In this document: positions 55,116-62,952 of the stretch, piece by piece
Layout: each line of letters opens with the position of its first letter
How positions within the stretch are numbered: the first letter of the stretch is position 1
From: Saccharopolyspora_D taberi
GTDB lineage: Bacteria > Actinomycetota > Actinomycetes > Mycobacteriales > Pseudonocardiaceae
Direction of reading: 5' to 3'
Assembly: GCF_039534165.1 (NCBI RefSeq)
Contig: NZ_BAAAUX010000014.1
Location: 843,334-907,333 of the forward strand
Length of the DNA stretch: 64,000 bases
Program-made: the position numbers and the translations under genes
Notes under the pieces: model-generated
What the model was told of the DNA's origin: nothing
What the model saw: the letters and a program-made list of their open reading frames with translations, nothing else
The model's database searches: none

Positions 55116-55143
55116 CCTGTGATCAGTAACCTGCGATCAGTAA
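55116..55143. repeat. Tandem 14-bp repeat upstream of operon 2
   Basis: CCTGTGATCAGTAA (55116-55129) is followed immediately by CCTGCGATCAGTAA (55130-55143), one mismatch. Read towards the operon it is TTACTGATC(G/A)CAGG twice. The position, about 115-140 bp upstream of the first gene, and the AT content suggest a double regulator-binding site overlapping or next to the promoter. Confidence 0.5.
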
Positions 55144-55234
55144 TTGACCCCCTACCTACCGCGAAGCTACCCGGCGGCCAAAAGTCGGTCAAGGCCGGAA
55201 GTCGGCCCGTTTGCGGGTTTCTCACGCGAAGGGC

Positions 55235-56347
55235 CTAATCGGACGACAGCTGACGACGAATCCACCGCCGGGCCGGACGCTCGACGTACTTATACGTCAA
55301 TAGAGCCACTACTGCGATGGATGCGACGTAGACTCCTGTCACCGCAATACGAATGAACAACTGCTCATGTGTGTAGTCGGCCGTCGGCAGTAGATGGCTC
55401 AGCGCGGTGATGACGACGACGTGCGTCATGTACAAGGCATAGGAAGCTTCGCCGCCGAATACCATGGAACGCGACGACAAAAGGCGCGCGAGCGGGCCGC
55501 GCGTTCGTGCGATTCCCCAGATGACCAGCGCGAGCGCCGGAGCCAGGGTGTAGAGATTGCCGTCCAGCGCGACGGTCAGAACAATGCTGGCCGCCAGGAT
55601 CACCGCGAGCCGCGCTCCCGCGGCCAAGCCCTGTCCCAGCGGCGTCTCCCGGTGGAGCACATAGAGCAGGCAGCCGGTGGAAAACTCCGTGGCCACGCGG
55701 ATGAGGGGCTCGAATCCGGAACCGGCCGAGGTGGCGAGAGCGGCGATGCCTCCGACGACGGTCACGACAAGACCGGCGTACGCCCAGGTGGCGCGGGCGA
55801 GGCCCCATCGGCACATGACGAACGCCAGGAAGGGGAACACGAGGTAGGCGAACCACTCGGCGCTGATCGACCACGCGGGATAGTTCCAGGTGAAGTCGCT
55901 GGTTCCCCATGCCTGGACCAGGAAAACGTTGGCCACGAACGCTTCTGCGCTGTAGACCTCGCCTCCGGAAGCCGTGGTGGCCACCTCTGGCGTGACGGCG
56001 ACGATCACCACCATCGCCAGCAGGGTGACGACGTGGACGGGATAGATGCGCGCCAACCGCATGCACAGGAACCGGACCAGCGCCCTTCGGCGGAGCCGAG
56101 CGAAGGCGTCCAGGTAGTTCAGCGAGAGGATGAACCCGCTCAGCGTGAAGAACAGGTCGACGCCCAGCCCACCGTAAACGGCGAAGTCCAGCTGCTGCGC
56201 GAGACCTGGCAGGAGGCCGGCGAGAGGTTCTTCCCGGAGGTGGAACGCGACGACCGCCAGTGCGGCCACGATCCGGAGCCCGGTCAGCGCTGGAATGACC
56301 GAACGCTGACCGGGGTCGCTTCGCACGGATGAATGGGGAGGTGGCAA
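55235..56347 (-). CDS. Membrane acyltransferase 3 (OafA type)
   Basis: The 370-residue protein has about ten membrane helices and the acyltransferase 3 signatures: IPALTGLRIVAALAVVAFHL, GLGVDLFFTLSGFILSL, RLARIYPVH and YVERPARRW at the C-terminus. These enzymes transfer acyl groups to sugar hydroxyls of glycolipids or antibiotics at the membrane. The start is uncertain: TTG 56347 has GGAGA 5 nt upstream, while GTG 56326 lies closer to the conserved region. It follows the RmlD-like gene by 34 bp and probably decorates the glycan. Confidence 0.85.
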   Translation of the reverse strand: MPPPHSSVRSDPGQRSVIPALTGLRIVAALAVVAFHLREEPLAGLLPGLAQQLDFAVYGGLGVDLFFTLSGFILSLNYLDAFARLRRRALVRFLCMRLARIYPVHVVTLLAMVVIVAVTPEVATTASGGEVYSAEAFVANVFLVQAWGTSDFTWNYPAWSISAEWFAYLVFPFLAFVMCRWGLARATWAYAGLVVTVVGGIAALATSAGSGFEPLIRVATEFSTGCLLYVLHRETPLGQGLAAGARLAVILAASIVLTVALDGNLYTLAPALALVIWGIARTRGPLARLLSSRSMVFGGEASYALYMTHVVVITALSHLLPTADYTHEQLFIRIAVTGVYVASIAVVALLTYKYVERPARRWIRRQLSSD

Positions 56348-56381
56348 GGCATCTCCGTGGTGCTCGATCGGGGCTTGAGTG

Positions 56382-57296
56382 CTACTCCGGCGTCGGAACG
56401 TTCCGCCGCACGAGGTCGGGATGCCGTCGGATCGCAGTGCGGAGCGACTCCCGCCATGGAGGCAGCGGAGGAAGCCTGGTCGCCCGCCAGGCAGCGTCGG
56501 AGAGAACCGACCACGCTGGTCGGCGCGCAGGCCGCGCGATTCGGCGGGTCGTGATGGGGCGGACCCGCGACGGATCGCTGCCGATTTCCTCGAGAACGGC
56601 GCGGGCGAAGCCCCAGAACGTGGTCCGGCCGGCATCGGTGACGTGCAATGTCCCGGTAGAAGCGTCGGAGGACGCCAACGCGACGATCGCCTCGGCCAAG
56701 CTCGCAGCCCAGGTGGGCTGACCGTGCTGGTCGTCGACCACTTCGAGCGTGGGGTTGCGAGCGGCGAGATCGGCGATCGTGCGGACGAAATTCGTCCCGA
56801 CAGCTCCGTACAGCCACCCCGTACGAACGATGTGGTGACCGGCGGGCGCCGCATCACGCACCCGCTCCTCGCCCTCGACTTTCGTTCGCGCGTAATGGTT
56901 CAGCGGTCCGGTCGGGTCGTTCGGCTCGTATCCGATCCCGTCTGTCCGTGCGCCGTCAAAGACGTAGTTGGTTGAGATATGAACAATACGAGCACCGACG
57001 CTTGCGCAGGCGCTCGCGAGAAGCCCCGGTGCCAAGGCATTCGCGGAGTGAGCGGCCCTGCGCGCCTCCGGATCGCTTTCAGCGAGATCGACCGCGGTGA
57101 AAGCCGCGGCATTGATGAGGACACCGCGCTCAGCCGACGCCTCGCCCCATCTCCGAACCACGGCTGCCACTTCATCCGGATCGCTCACGTCGAACTGGGC
57201 ACGGGTCAAGGCGAGAGCCGACTCGCCACGCCGGGCGAGAACCCGAACGAGCTCGGTGCCAAGACCCCCTCCGGCCCCCGTGATCAGCCACCGCAT
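56382..57296 (-). CDS. rmlD: RmlD-like NDP-4-keto-deoxysugar reductase
   Basis: The 304-residue short-chain reductase has GAGGGLGTELVRVL (NAD(P) loop, about 7-20), INAAAFTAVDLAESD, STNYVFDG and the catalytic YARTK motif (about 127-131), followed by VRTGWLYG. These match dTDP-4-dehydrorhamnose reductases. It should reduce the 4-keto group in the last step of a deoxysugar pathway, perhaps after the 3-dehydrase encoded at 38686. No NDP-glucose synthase, 4,6-dehydratase or epimerase is in the window, so those steps would rely on genes elsewhere. AGGAGGTG precedes the ATG. Confidence 0.87.
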   Translation of the reverse strand: MRWLITGAGGGLGTELVRVLARRGESALALTRAQFDVSDPDEVAAVVRRWGEASAERGVLINAAAFTAVDLAESDPEARRAAHSANALAPGLLASACASVGARIVHISTNYVFDGARTDGIGYEPNDPTGPLNHYARTKVEGEERVRDAAPAGHHIVRTGWLYGAVGTNFVRTIADLAARNPTLEVVDDQHGQPTWAASLAEAIVALASSDASTGTLHVTDAGRTTFWGFARAVLEEIGSDPSRVRPITTRRIARPARRPAWSVLSDAAWRATRLPPLPPWRESLRTAIRRHPDLVRRNVPTPE

Positions 57297-57516
57297 AGAC
57301 ACCTCCTGGCTTGCGCTTGGCGTAGCGGTCACCCGCGATCCAATAGCACTCCAAGACCCCCACGACGTTTCGCCGGACCATACGCGATAAGCCGGGATAA
57401 GGCGAAGGAATAGCGATAGACATGAGGCGTTGCCATTCAGGGAATGGGTTGCTGCTCTGCCGAGCCCACCAGTCGACTGAGCCCCTGCGCCAAGTGGAGC
57501 GCCATATGATGCACGC

Positions 57517-57534
57517 TGTCGAGCAGGCTCGACA
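57517..57534. promoter_or_regulatory. 18-bp palindrome between rmlD-like and MFS genes
   Basis: TGTCGAGC, AG, GCTCGACA form a near-continuous perfect palindrome in the 266-bp gap upstream of the cluster and downstream of the MFS gene. The two-base centre is too small for an RNA hairpin loop, so a protein-binding site is the better reading. The rest of the gap holds no gene I can support. Confidence 0.3.
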
Positions 57535-57562
57535 CTCGCAACAGATGTCCACAGTGGCCGGA

Positions 57563-58888
57563 CTACGACAGCTCCTTCCCCTCGGTTTCCGGAAGCGCGA
57601 GGGCGAAAGCGGCCGTCAGCACGAGGAACCCGACGACGGAGGCGACCACGGCGGTGAACCCGGCCGCCTGCGCGAGCAGGAAGCCGATCGCCGTCGGGGC
57701 GGCCGTGTTCGCGACCCGCTGCCCGGCGATGCCCCAGCCGTAGGCGGTGCCGCGCACGGCTGTGGGGTAGAGCTCGCCGAACCAGGTGTTCCAGACGCCC
57801 CACGCACCGAGGCTGAAGAACGCCAGCAGGAAGTTGCCTGCGTAGAGCTGGGGCATCGACGCGGCCGAGGCGAACAGCGCGCCCCCGACCCCGGCGCCCG
57901 CGATGTAGCCGACGAAGACCTTCTTCCGGCGGTACCGGGCGGTCAGCGCGGACGCCGTCAGGTAGCCGGGGAACATCAGCAGCGCGCTCAGCGCGATGAA
58001 CGTCAGGCTCGACGACAGCGACAGCCCGCGTTCGGCGAGCAGCGTGGGCAGCCAGGTCTGAAGCCCCCAGTACGCCCAGGCGAACACGAAGTTGATCGCG
58101 ACCTGCAAGAGCGTGTAGCGGCCGAGCCTGCCGCGCAGCGGGGACGCCGACGGGTCACCGGTCCGCGTCGGCGTGGTCAGCACGATGCCGTCAGGGACGT
58201 GGGCCCCGCCGAGCCACCGCAGGGAGTCGCGCGCCCGCTGCTGCTTGCCGCGCATCGCCAGCCAGTACGGCGACTCCGGCACCCAGGCGAGCACCAGGAA
58301 CGCGCACAACGCGCCTCCGGCGCTGACGCCCATGAACAGCCGCCAGTCGCTGCTGGACAGCAGCGCCGCGAGCCCGGTCGCGACCAGCAGTCCCACCGGC
58401 CAGCCCGATGCCAGGTACACCGTCGCGCGCCCGCGCACCCGGACCGGCATCAGCTCCTCGAAGTACGGGTAGGTGATCGAGTGCGCGCCCGCGTAGAGGA
58501 GCCCGGCGAGGAACCGGAAGACCAGCAGCGTCCAGTAGTCCGGCGCCAGCGCGCAGCACACCGCGAGCACGCCGTAGGCGAGCATGCTGATGACGAACGT
58601 CGGCCGCCGCCCGATCCGGTCCGCGATCGGCCCCCACAGCAGCACACCGGGGATGGTGCCGAGGAACAGCGCCGAGATCAGCGTGCCCAGCCCGGCCTGG
58701 TCGATGCCCAGGTCGTGCTGGATGCCGTCGGCGACGTAGACCATCGCCTGCAGCTCCCAGGAGTCCACCGCCGCGGCGACGAACAGGCCGAGCCCGGCCA
58801 GGACGTGCCGCCGGGTCAGCCGCATGTCCCTGAACACCTCGCCGACCTCACGGGTGGCGGGCTCGGTGTGCGAAGCATCCCGATCCAT
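57563..58888 (-). CDS. MFS transporter, metabolite:H+ symporter type
   Basis: The 441-residue protein has 12 membrane helices. Between helices 2 and 3 it has GPIADRIGRRPTFVIS, and the helix 4-5 region SITYPYFEELMPVRVRGRATVY contains the family's PxxxRG signature; the second half has FGELYPTAVRGTAYG. This is the sugar/aromatic-acid symporter group. GGAGGGAG precedes ATG 58888. It is divergent from hyuA across 167 bp and probably imports the hydantoinase/oxoprolinase-type substrate, so it belongs to the right flank. Confidence 0.87.
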   Translation of the reverse strand: MDRDASHTEPATREVGEVFRDMRLTRRHVLAGLGLFVAAAVDSWELQAMVYVADGIQHDLGIDQAGLGTLISALFLGTIPGVLLWGPIADRIGRRPTFVISMLAYGVLAVCCALAPDYWTLLVFRFLAGLLYAGAHSITYPYFEELMPVRVRGRATVYLASGWPVGLLVATGLAALLSSSDWRLFMGVSAGGALCAFLVLAWVPESPYWLAMRGKQQRARDSLRWLGGAHVPDGIVLTTPTRTGDPSASPLRGRLGRYTLLQVAINFVFAWAYWGLQTWLPTLLAERGLSLSSSLTFIALSALLMFPGYLTASALTARYRRKKVFVGYIAGAGVGGALFASAASMPQLYAGNFLLAFFSLGAWGVWNTWFGELYPTAVRGTAYGWGIAGQRVANTAAPTAIGFLLAQAAGFTAVVASVVGFLVLTAAFALALPETEGKELS

Positions 58889-59055
58889 CCTTGGCTCCCT
58901 CCGTGCGCGATGCCGGGAAACTACGCTCGGGCGGCCCCGCGATGGTGTGTTCCGTGCACACCAGCGGGCCATCGGCTGTGCATCGCGCCCAGCGGATGCA
59001 CCGACTCCGTTCCTACCGTCTGCGGTATCAGCCATCCGACACGAGGAGTCAGGCT

Positions 59056-61092
59056 ATGGGCTACCGGGTCTCCATGGACATCGGCGGGACCTTCACCGAC
59101 GTCGTGGCCTGCGACGACACCACCGGCACCTACACCGCCGCGAAGTCGTCGACCACGCCGCACGACCTCACCGAAGGGGTGTTCGCCGCGCTGGGCGCGG
59201 TGGGCGTCGACCCCGCCGACATCGCGTTCACCGTGCACGGCACGACGCAGGGCCTGAACGCCTTCCTGCAACGGCGCGGCGTTCCGGTGCTGCTGCTGGC
59301 GACCGAGGGCGCGGGCGACGTGTACCAGATCGCGCGGGGCCACCGGAACCGGTTGTTCGACGCGCACTACCGCAAGCCGACACCGCTGGTCGACCGCAGC
59401 GCCACCGTCGAGATCGGCGGCAGGCTCGACCACGCCGGTCGGGAGATCGCCGCACTCGACGAACCCGCGCTGCGCGCCGCGGCCAGGCGCTTCCGCGCCG
59501 AGGACTTCGGGGCGATCGCGGTCTGCTTCCTGTTCAGCTACCTCAATCCGGAGCACGAGCGGCGGGCCGCCGAGGTGCTGCGCGAGGAACTGGGACCGGA
59601 CGCGCCGATCTCGCTGTCCCACGAGGTCGCGCGCGAGTGGCGGGAGTACGAACGCACGTCGTCGACCGTCGTCGAGGCGTACACGGCCCCGGTCGTGCGG
59701 GAGTACCTGTCCCGGCTGGAAAAGGAGTTCACCGGGCGGGGGCTCGCCGTGCCGGTGCACGTCATGCAGTCCTCCGGCGGCATCGTCAGCGCGGAGGCGG
59801 CGCGCAGGCGACCGCTGCAGACACTGCTGTCCGGGCCGGTCGGCGGCACGATGGGCGGCGTCGCGCTGGCGCGGGCGCTGGACCGGCCGAACCTGATCTG
59901 CGTGGACATGGGCGGCACGTCCTTCGACGTGTCGCTGGTCGTCGGCGGTCAGCCGGACGTCTCCACCGAGGCGGAGATGGAGGGCTTCCCGCTGATGATG
60001 CCGGTGGTCAACATCCACACCATCGGCGCGGGCGGCGGCTCGCTCGCCTACGTCGAGGGCGGTGGGCTGCGGGTCGGGCCGGAGTCCGCGGGTGCCGATC
60101 CCGGTCCGGCGTGCTACGGGCGCGGCGGCACGCGGCCGACGGTCACCGACGCCAACTGCGCCCTCGGCCGGGTGGACCCGGACTGGTTCGCGGGCGGGCA
60201 CCTGAGCCTCGACGTCGAGGCGGCCCGCCGCGCTCTGTCCACTGTGGGCGACGATCTGGGCCTTGAACCCCTGGAACTGGCCGAGGGCATCTGCGACGTG
60301 GCGAACGCCAAGATGGCGCAGGCGATCCGGACGCTGACCGTCGAGCAGGGCATCGAGCCGCAGGAGTTCAGCCTCGTCGCGTTCGGTGGCGCCGGTCCGA
60401 TGCACGCCGCGTTCCTCGCCGCCGAACTCGGCATCTCCGAGGTGATCGTGCCGCGCTGGCCGGGCGCGTTCTCCGCGTGGGGCATGCTGGAAACCGACAT
60501 CCGCAAGGATTTCGCGCAGCCGCACTTCGTCGGGGGAACCGACCTCGACGGCGCGGCGATGGCCCGCGCGTTCGGCGAGCTGGAGCGGGAGGCCGCGGAC
60601 GCGCTCGGCGAGGAGTCGGTCACCGCGGACCGGCTGCGGGTCGAGCACGCTGTCGACGTGCGCTACGTCGGTCAGCAGTACACCCTGGCCGTGCCGATCT
60701 CCCACGCGGGCGAACCGGCGGAGGCCGGGTTCGTCGATGCGGTCGCGGCGCGGTTCTCGGACCTGCACGAGCGCCGATACGGCCACGCCAACCCCGGCGC
60801 GCCGATCGAGTTCGTGACGCTGCGGACGATCGCGTTCGGCCACCTGGAGAGGTTCGGCGCGACGCCGGTCGGCGGCGGCGACCCCGACGCGAACCGGATC
60901 ACCCGGCCCGTGGTGTTCGACCGGTCCGAACAGGACACCACGATCCTGCGCCGCGACGATCTGCCGCCGGGACACGCGGTGCCCGGCCCGGCGATCGTCG
61001 TCGAGTCCACCGCCACAACTGTCGTTCCGCCCGGATTCCGCTGCACGACAGACGAAATCGGCTCCCTCTTCCTCACCGGAGGCAACCAGTGA
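59056..61092 (+). CDS. hyuA: Hydantoinase/oxoprolinase subunit A (HyuA-like)
   Basis: The 678-residue protein has the ASKHA-type nucleotide site MDIGGTFTDVVA at the N-terminus, FTVHGTTQGLNAFLQRRG, and MGGTSFDVSLV, then SAGADPGPACYGRGG and FGGAGPMHA, as in HyuA, 5-oxoprolinase and acetophenone carboxylase subunits. With HyuB it catalyses ATP-dependent ring opening or carboxylation of a cyclic or keto substrate. GAGGAG precedes the ATG. Its stop overlaps the hyuB GTG. Confidence 0.92.
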   Translation: MGYRVSMDIGGTFTDVVACDDTTGTYTAAKSSTTPHDLTEGVFAALGAVGVDPADIAFTVHGTTQGLNAFLQRRGVPVLLLATEGAGDVYQIARGHRNRLFDAHYRKPTPLVDRSATVEIGGRLDHAGREIAALDEPALRAAARRFRAEDFGAIAVCFLFSYLNPEHERRAAEVLREELGPDAPISLSHEVAREWREYERTSSTVVEAYTAPVVREYLSRLEKEFTGRGLAVPVHVMQSSGGIVSAEAARRRPLQTLLSGPVGGTMGGVALARALDRPNLICVDMGGTSFDVSLVVGGQPDVSTEAEMEGFPLMMPVVNIHTIGAGGGSLAYVEGGGLRVGPESAGADPGPACYGRGGTRPTVTDANCALGRVDPDWFAGGHLSLDVEAARRALSTVGDDLGLEPLELAEGICDVANAKMAQAIRTLTVEQGIEPQEFSLVAFGGAGPMHAAFLAAELGISEVIVPRWPGAFSAWGMLETDIRKDFAQPHFVGGTDLDGAAMARAFGELEREAADALGEESVTADRLRVEHAVDVRYVGQQYTLAVPISHAGEPAEAGFVDAVAARFSDLHERRYGHANPGAPIEFVTLRTIAFGHLERFGATPVGGGDPDANRITRPVVFDRSEQDTTILRRDDLPPGHAVPGPAIVVESTATTVVPPGFRCTTDEIGSLFLTGGNQ

Positions 61093-62750
61093 CGCGTCCG
61101 ACGATCGACCCGATCAGCACCGAGATCATCCGCTGCGCCCTGGTCAACGCGGCGGAGGAGATGAACACCGCGCTCATCCGCAGCGCCTACACGCCGGTGA
61201 TCTACGAGGGCCGGGACTGCGCGGTGGCGCTGCTCGACGCCGAGCACAACGTGCTCGGCCAGTCCTCGGGGCTGCCGATCTTCCTGGGAAACCTGGAGAT
61301 CTGCACCCGGCACACCGAGGCCACCTTCGGTCCGGAGGTCTGGCAGCCCGGGGACGTGTGGCTGCTCAACGACTCCTACATCGGCGGGACGCACCTCAAC
61401 GACGTCACCGTCTACGCGCCGGTCTTCGCCGACGGGCGGCTGCTGGGCTTCGCCGCCTCCCGGGCGCACTGGCTCGACGTCGGCGCCAAGGATCCCGGCA
61501 CACCGATGGATTCCACGTCCATCCACCAGGAGGGCCTGAGGCTGGGCCCGATCAAGGTCGTCGAGGGCGGCCGGGACCGTGCCGACGTGCTGGACCTCAT
61601 CAGCCGCAACCTGCGGTTCCCCGCGTCGGCGATCGGGGACCTCGGCGCGCAGATCGCCTGCGCCCGCACCGGGCAGCGGCGGCTCGCCGAGATCGTCGAC
61701 CGGTGGGGGCTGGACGAGGTGCTCGCCGCGCGGGACGAGATCTTCCGCCAGACCGAGCGCCTGGAACGGGAACGGGTCGCCGCCATCGCCGACGGCGTGT
61801 ACGAGGCATCGGGGCAGCTGGACAACGACGGCATCGCCCTGGATGTCCCGCTGCCGCTGACGGTGCGGGTGACGGTGCGCGGTGAACGCATGAGCGTCGA
61901 CGTCACCGACTGCGCCGACCAGGCCACCGGTCCGGTCAACTGCGGTGCGGCGCAGGCGGTTTCTGCCTGCCGCGTGGCGTACAAGCTCCTGGTCAGCCCG
62001 CGGGTGGCGCTCAACGGCGGGTCGTTCCGGCCGTTCGAGGTGCGGGTGCGCGAGGGATCGATGCTCGGCGCCACCGACCCGGCGGCCTGCGGCTGGTACT
62101 TCTCCCACCTCGGCCTGCTGATCGACCTCATCGTGCGCGCGCTGGCCCCGGCGGTGCCGGAACGGGCCGCGGCGGCCAGCTACGGCGACTCGATGATCGT
62201 GCAGCTCCACGGCACCGACCCGCGCACCGGCCGGGACTACGTGAGCCTGGAGGCGACCGTCGGCGGGTGGGGCGCCTGGCGGGGCAGCGACGGCGAGAGC
62301 GCGCTGATCAACAACGTCAACGGGTCGCTGAAGGACATGCCGATCGAGGTGTTCGAGACCTGCTACCCGATCCGGGTGCGGCGCTACGGCATCCGCCCGG
62401 ACTCGGGCGGTGCCGGCCGGTGGCGCGGCGGCAACGGCGTCGTGCGCGAGTACGTGGTCGACGCGGACACCACGCTCTCGCTGTGGTGGGAGCGCTCGAC
62501 AACCCCCGCGTGGGGCCTGTTCGGCGGCGGTGCGGCGCAGCCGCCGGAGGTCGTCATCAACCCGGGGCGGCCCGACGAACGGCGGATGCTGAAGGTCAAC
62601 GGCCTGCCGCTGCGCGCAGGTGACGTGGTCCGGTGCAGCACCGGCGGCGGAGGCGGCGTCGGCGATCCGGCGGAGCGCGCGGCCGAAGCCGTCCGCGAGG
62701 ACCTCCGGACCGGGATGATCACCACTGCGGAGCCGTACGGCGAGCGGTGA
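61089..62750 (+). CDS. hyuB: Hydantoinase/oxoprolinase subunit B (HyuB-like)
   Basis: The 553-residue protein matches HyuB: DPISTEIIRCALVNAAEEM at the start, YSPVIYEG-like YTPVIYEGRDCAVALLD, NDSYIGGTHLNDVTV, RAHWLDVGAKDPGTPMDS and the C-terminal GGGGGVGDP. It is the second subunit of the hydantoinase/oxoprolinase-type complex, translated from a GTG overlapping the hyuA stop by 4 bp. The exact substrate is unknown. A strong hairpin terminator follows within 20 bp. Confidence 0.92.
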   Translation: MTRPTIDPISTEIIRCALVNAAEEMNTALIRSAYTPVIYEGRDCAVALLDAEHNVLGQSSGLPIFLGNLEICTRHTEATFGPEVWQPGDVWLLNDSYIGGTHLNDVTVYAPVFADGRLLGFAASRAHWLDVGAKDPGTPMDSTSIHQEGLRLGPIKVVEGGRDRADVLDLISRNLRFPASAIGDLGAQIACARTGQRRLAEIVDRWGLDEVLAARDEIFRQTERLERERVAAIADGVYEASGQLDNDGIALDVPLPLTVRVTVRGERMSVDVTDCADQATGPVNCGAAQAVSACRVAYKLLVSPRVALNGGSFRPFEVRVREGSMLGATDPAACGWYFSHLGLLIDLIVRALAPAVPERAAAASYGDSMIVQLHGTDPRTGRDYVSLEATVGGWGAWRGSDGESALINNVNGSLKDMPIEVFETCYPIRVRRYGIRPDSGGAGRWRGGNGVVREYVVDADTTLSLWWERSTTPAWGLFGGGAAQPPEVVINPGRPDERRMLKVNGLPLRAGDVVRCSTGGGGGVGDPAERAAEAVREDLRTGMITTAEPYGER

Positions 62751-62768
62751 GGCGGCCTGGTCCAGCGC

Positions 62769-62806
62769 CGAACGCGCCCCCGCTGCCCGAGTCGGGGGCG
62801 CGTTCG
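62769..62806. terminator. Hairpin terminator after hyuB
   Basis: CGAACGCGCCCCCG (62769-62782) and CGGGGGCGCGTTCG (62793-62806) form a perfect 14-bp stem with a 10-nt loop, 18 bp after the hyuB stop and between convergent genes. There is no T-run, which is usual for actinobacterial terminators. It probably serves both directions. Confidence 0.8.
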
Positions 62807-62818
62807 CTGTCAGGCCCC

Positions 62819-62848
62819 GGAACGGGACCATCGCCGGGCGCCCGTTCC
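62819..62848. terminator. Second hairpin in the hyuB/pucR convergent gap
   Basis: GGAACGGG (62819-62826) and CCCGTTCC (62841-62848) form an 8-bp stem with a 14-nt loop, 12 bp after the first hairpin. It is a probable second terminator element, placed to stop transcription from the convergent PucR-type gene. Confidence 0.45.
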
Positions 62849-62850
62849 CG

Positions 62851-62942
62851 GCAACCGAAGCCCACCCGGCATGTTTTCCTTCCACTGCAACCGAAGCCCC
62901 TGATGTCCGTTCCCGGCGACCGAATCCTTCGCCGCAACCGAA
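62851..62942. repeat. Four short direct repeats GC(A/G)ACCGAA
   Basis: GCAACCGAA occurs at 62851, 62887 and 62934, with the variant GCGACCGAA at 62916; two copies follow CGTTCCCG. The spacing is irregular (36, 29 and 18 bp). The cluster fills the rest of the gap before the PucR-type gene. Its role is unknown. Confidence 0.4.
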
Positions 62943-62952
62943 ACCGCCGGGG

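Noticed and set aside
6038..57296. Assignment to the viomycin/capreomycin family
   Set aside because: No capreomycidine synthase or hydroxylase-type genes and no trans-acting module layout were found; only the diaminopropionate and carbamoyl themes overlap.
57172..57552. 126-codon leftward frame between the RmlD-like and MFS genes
   Set aside because: It overlaps the RmlD start, has an unusual Cys/Arg/Trp-rich translation and no ribosome-binding site or motif.
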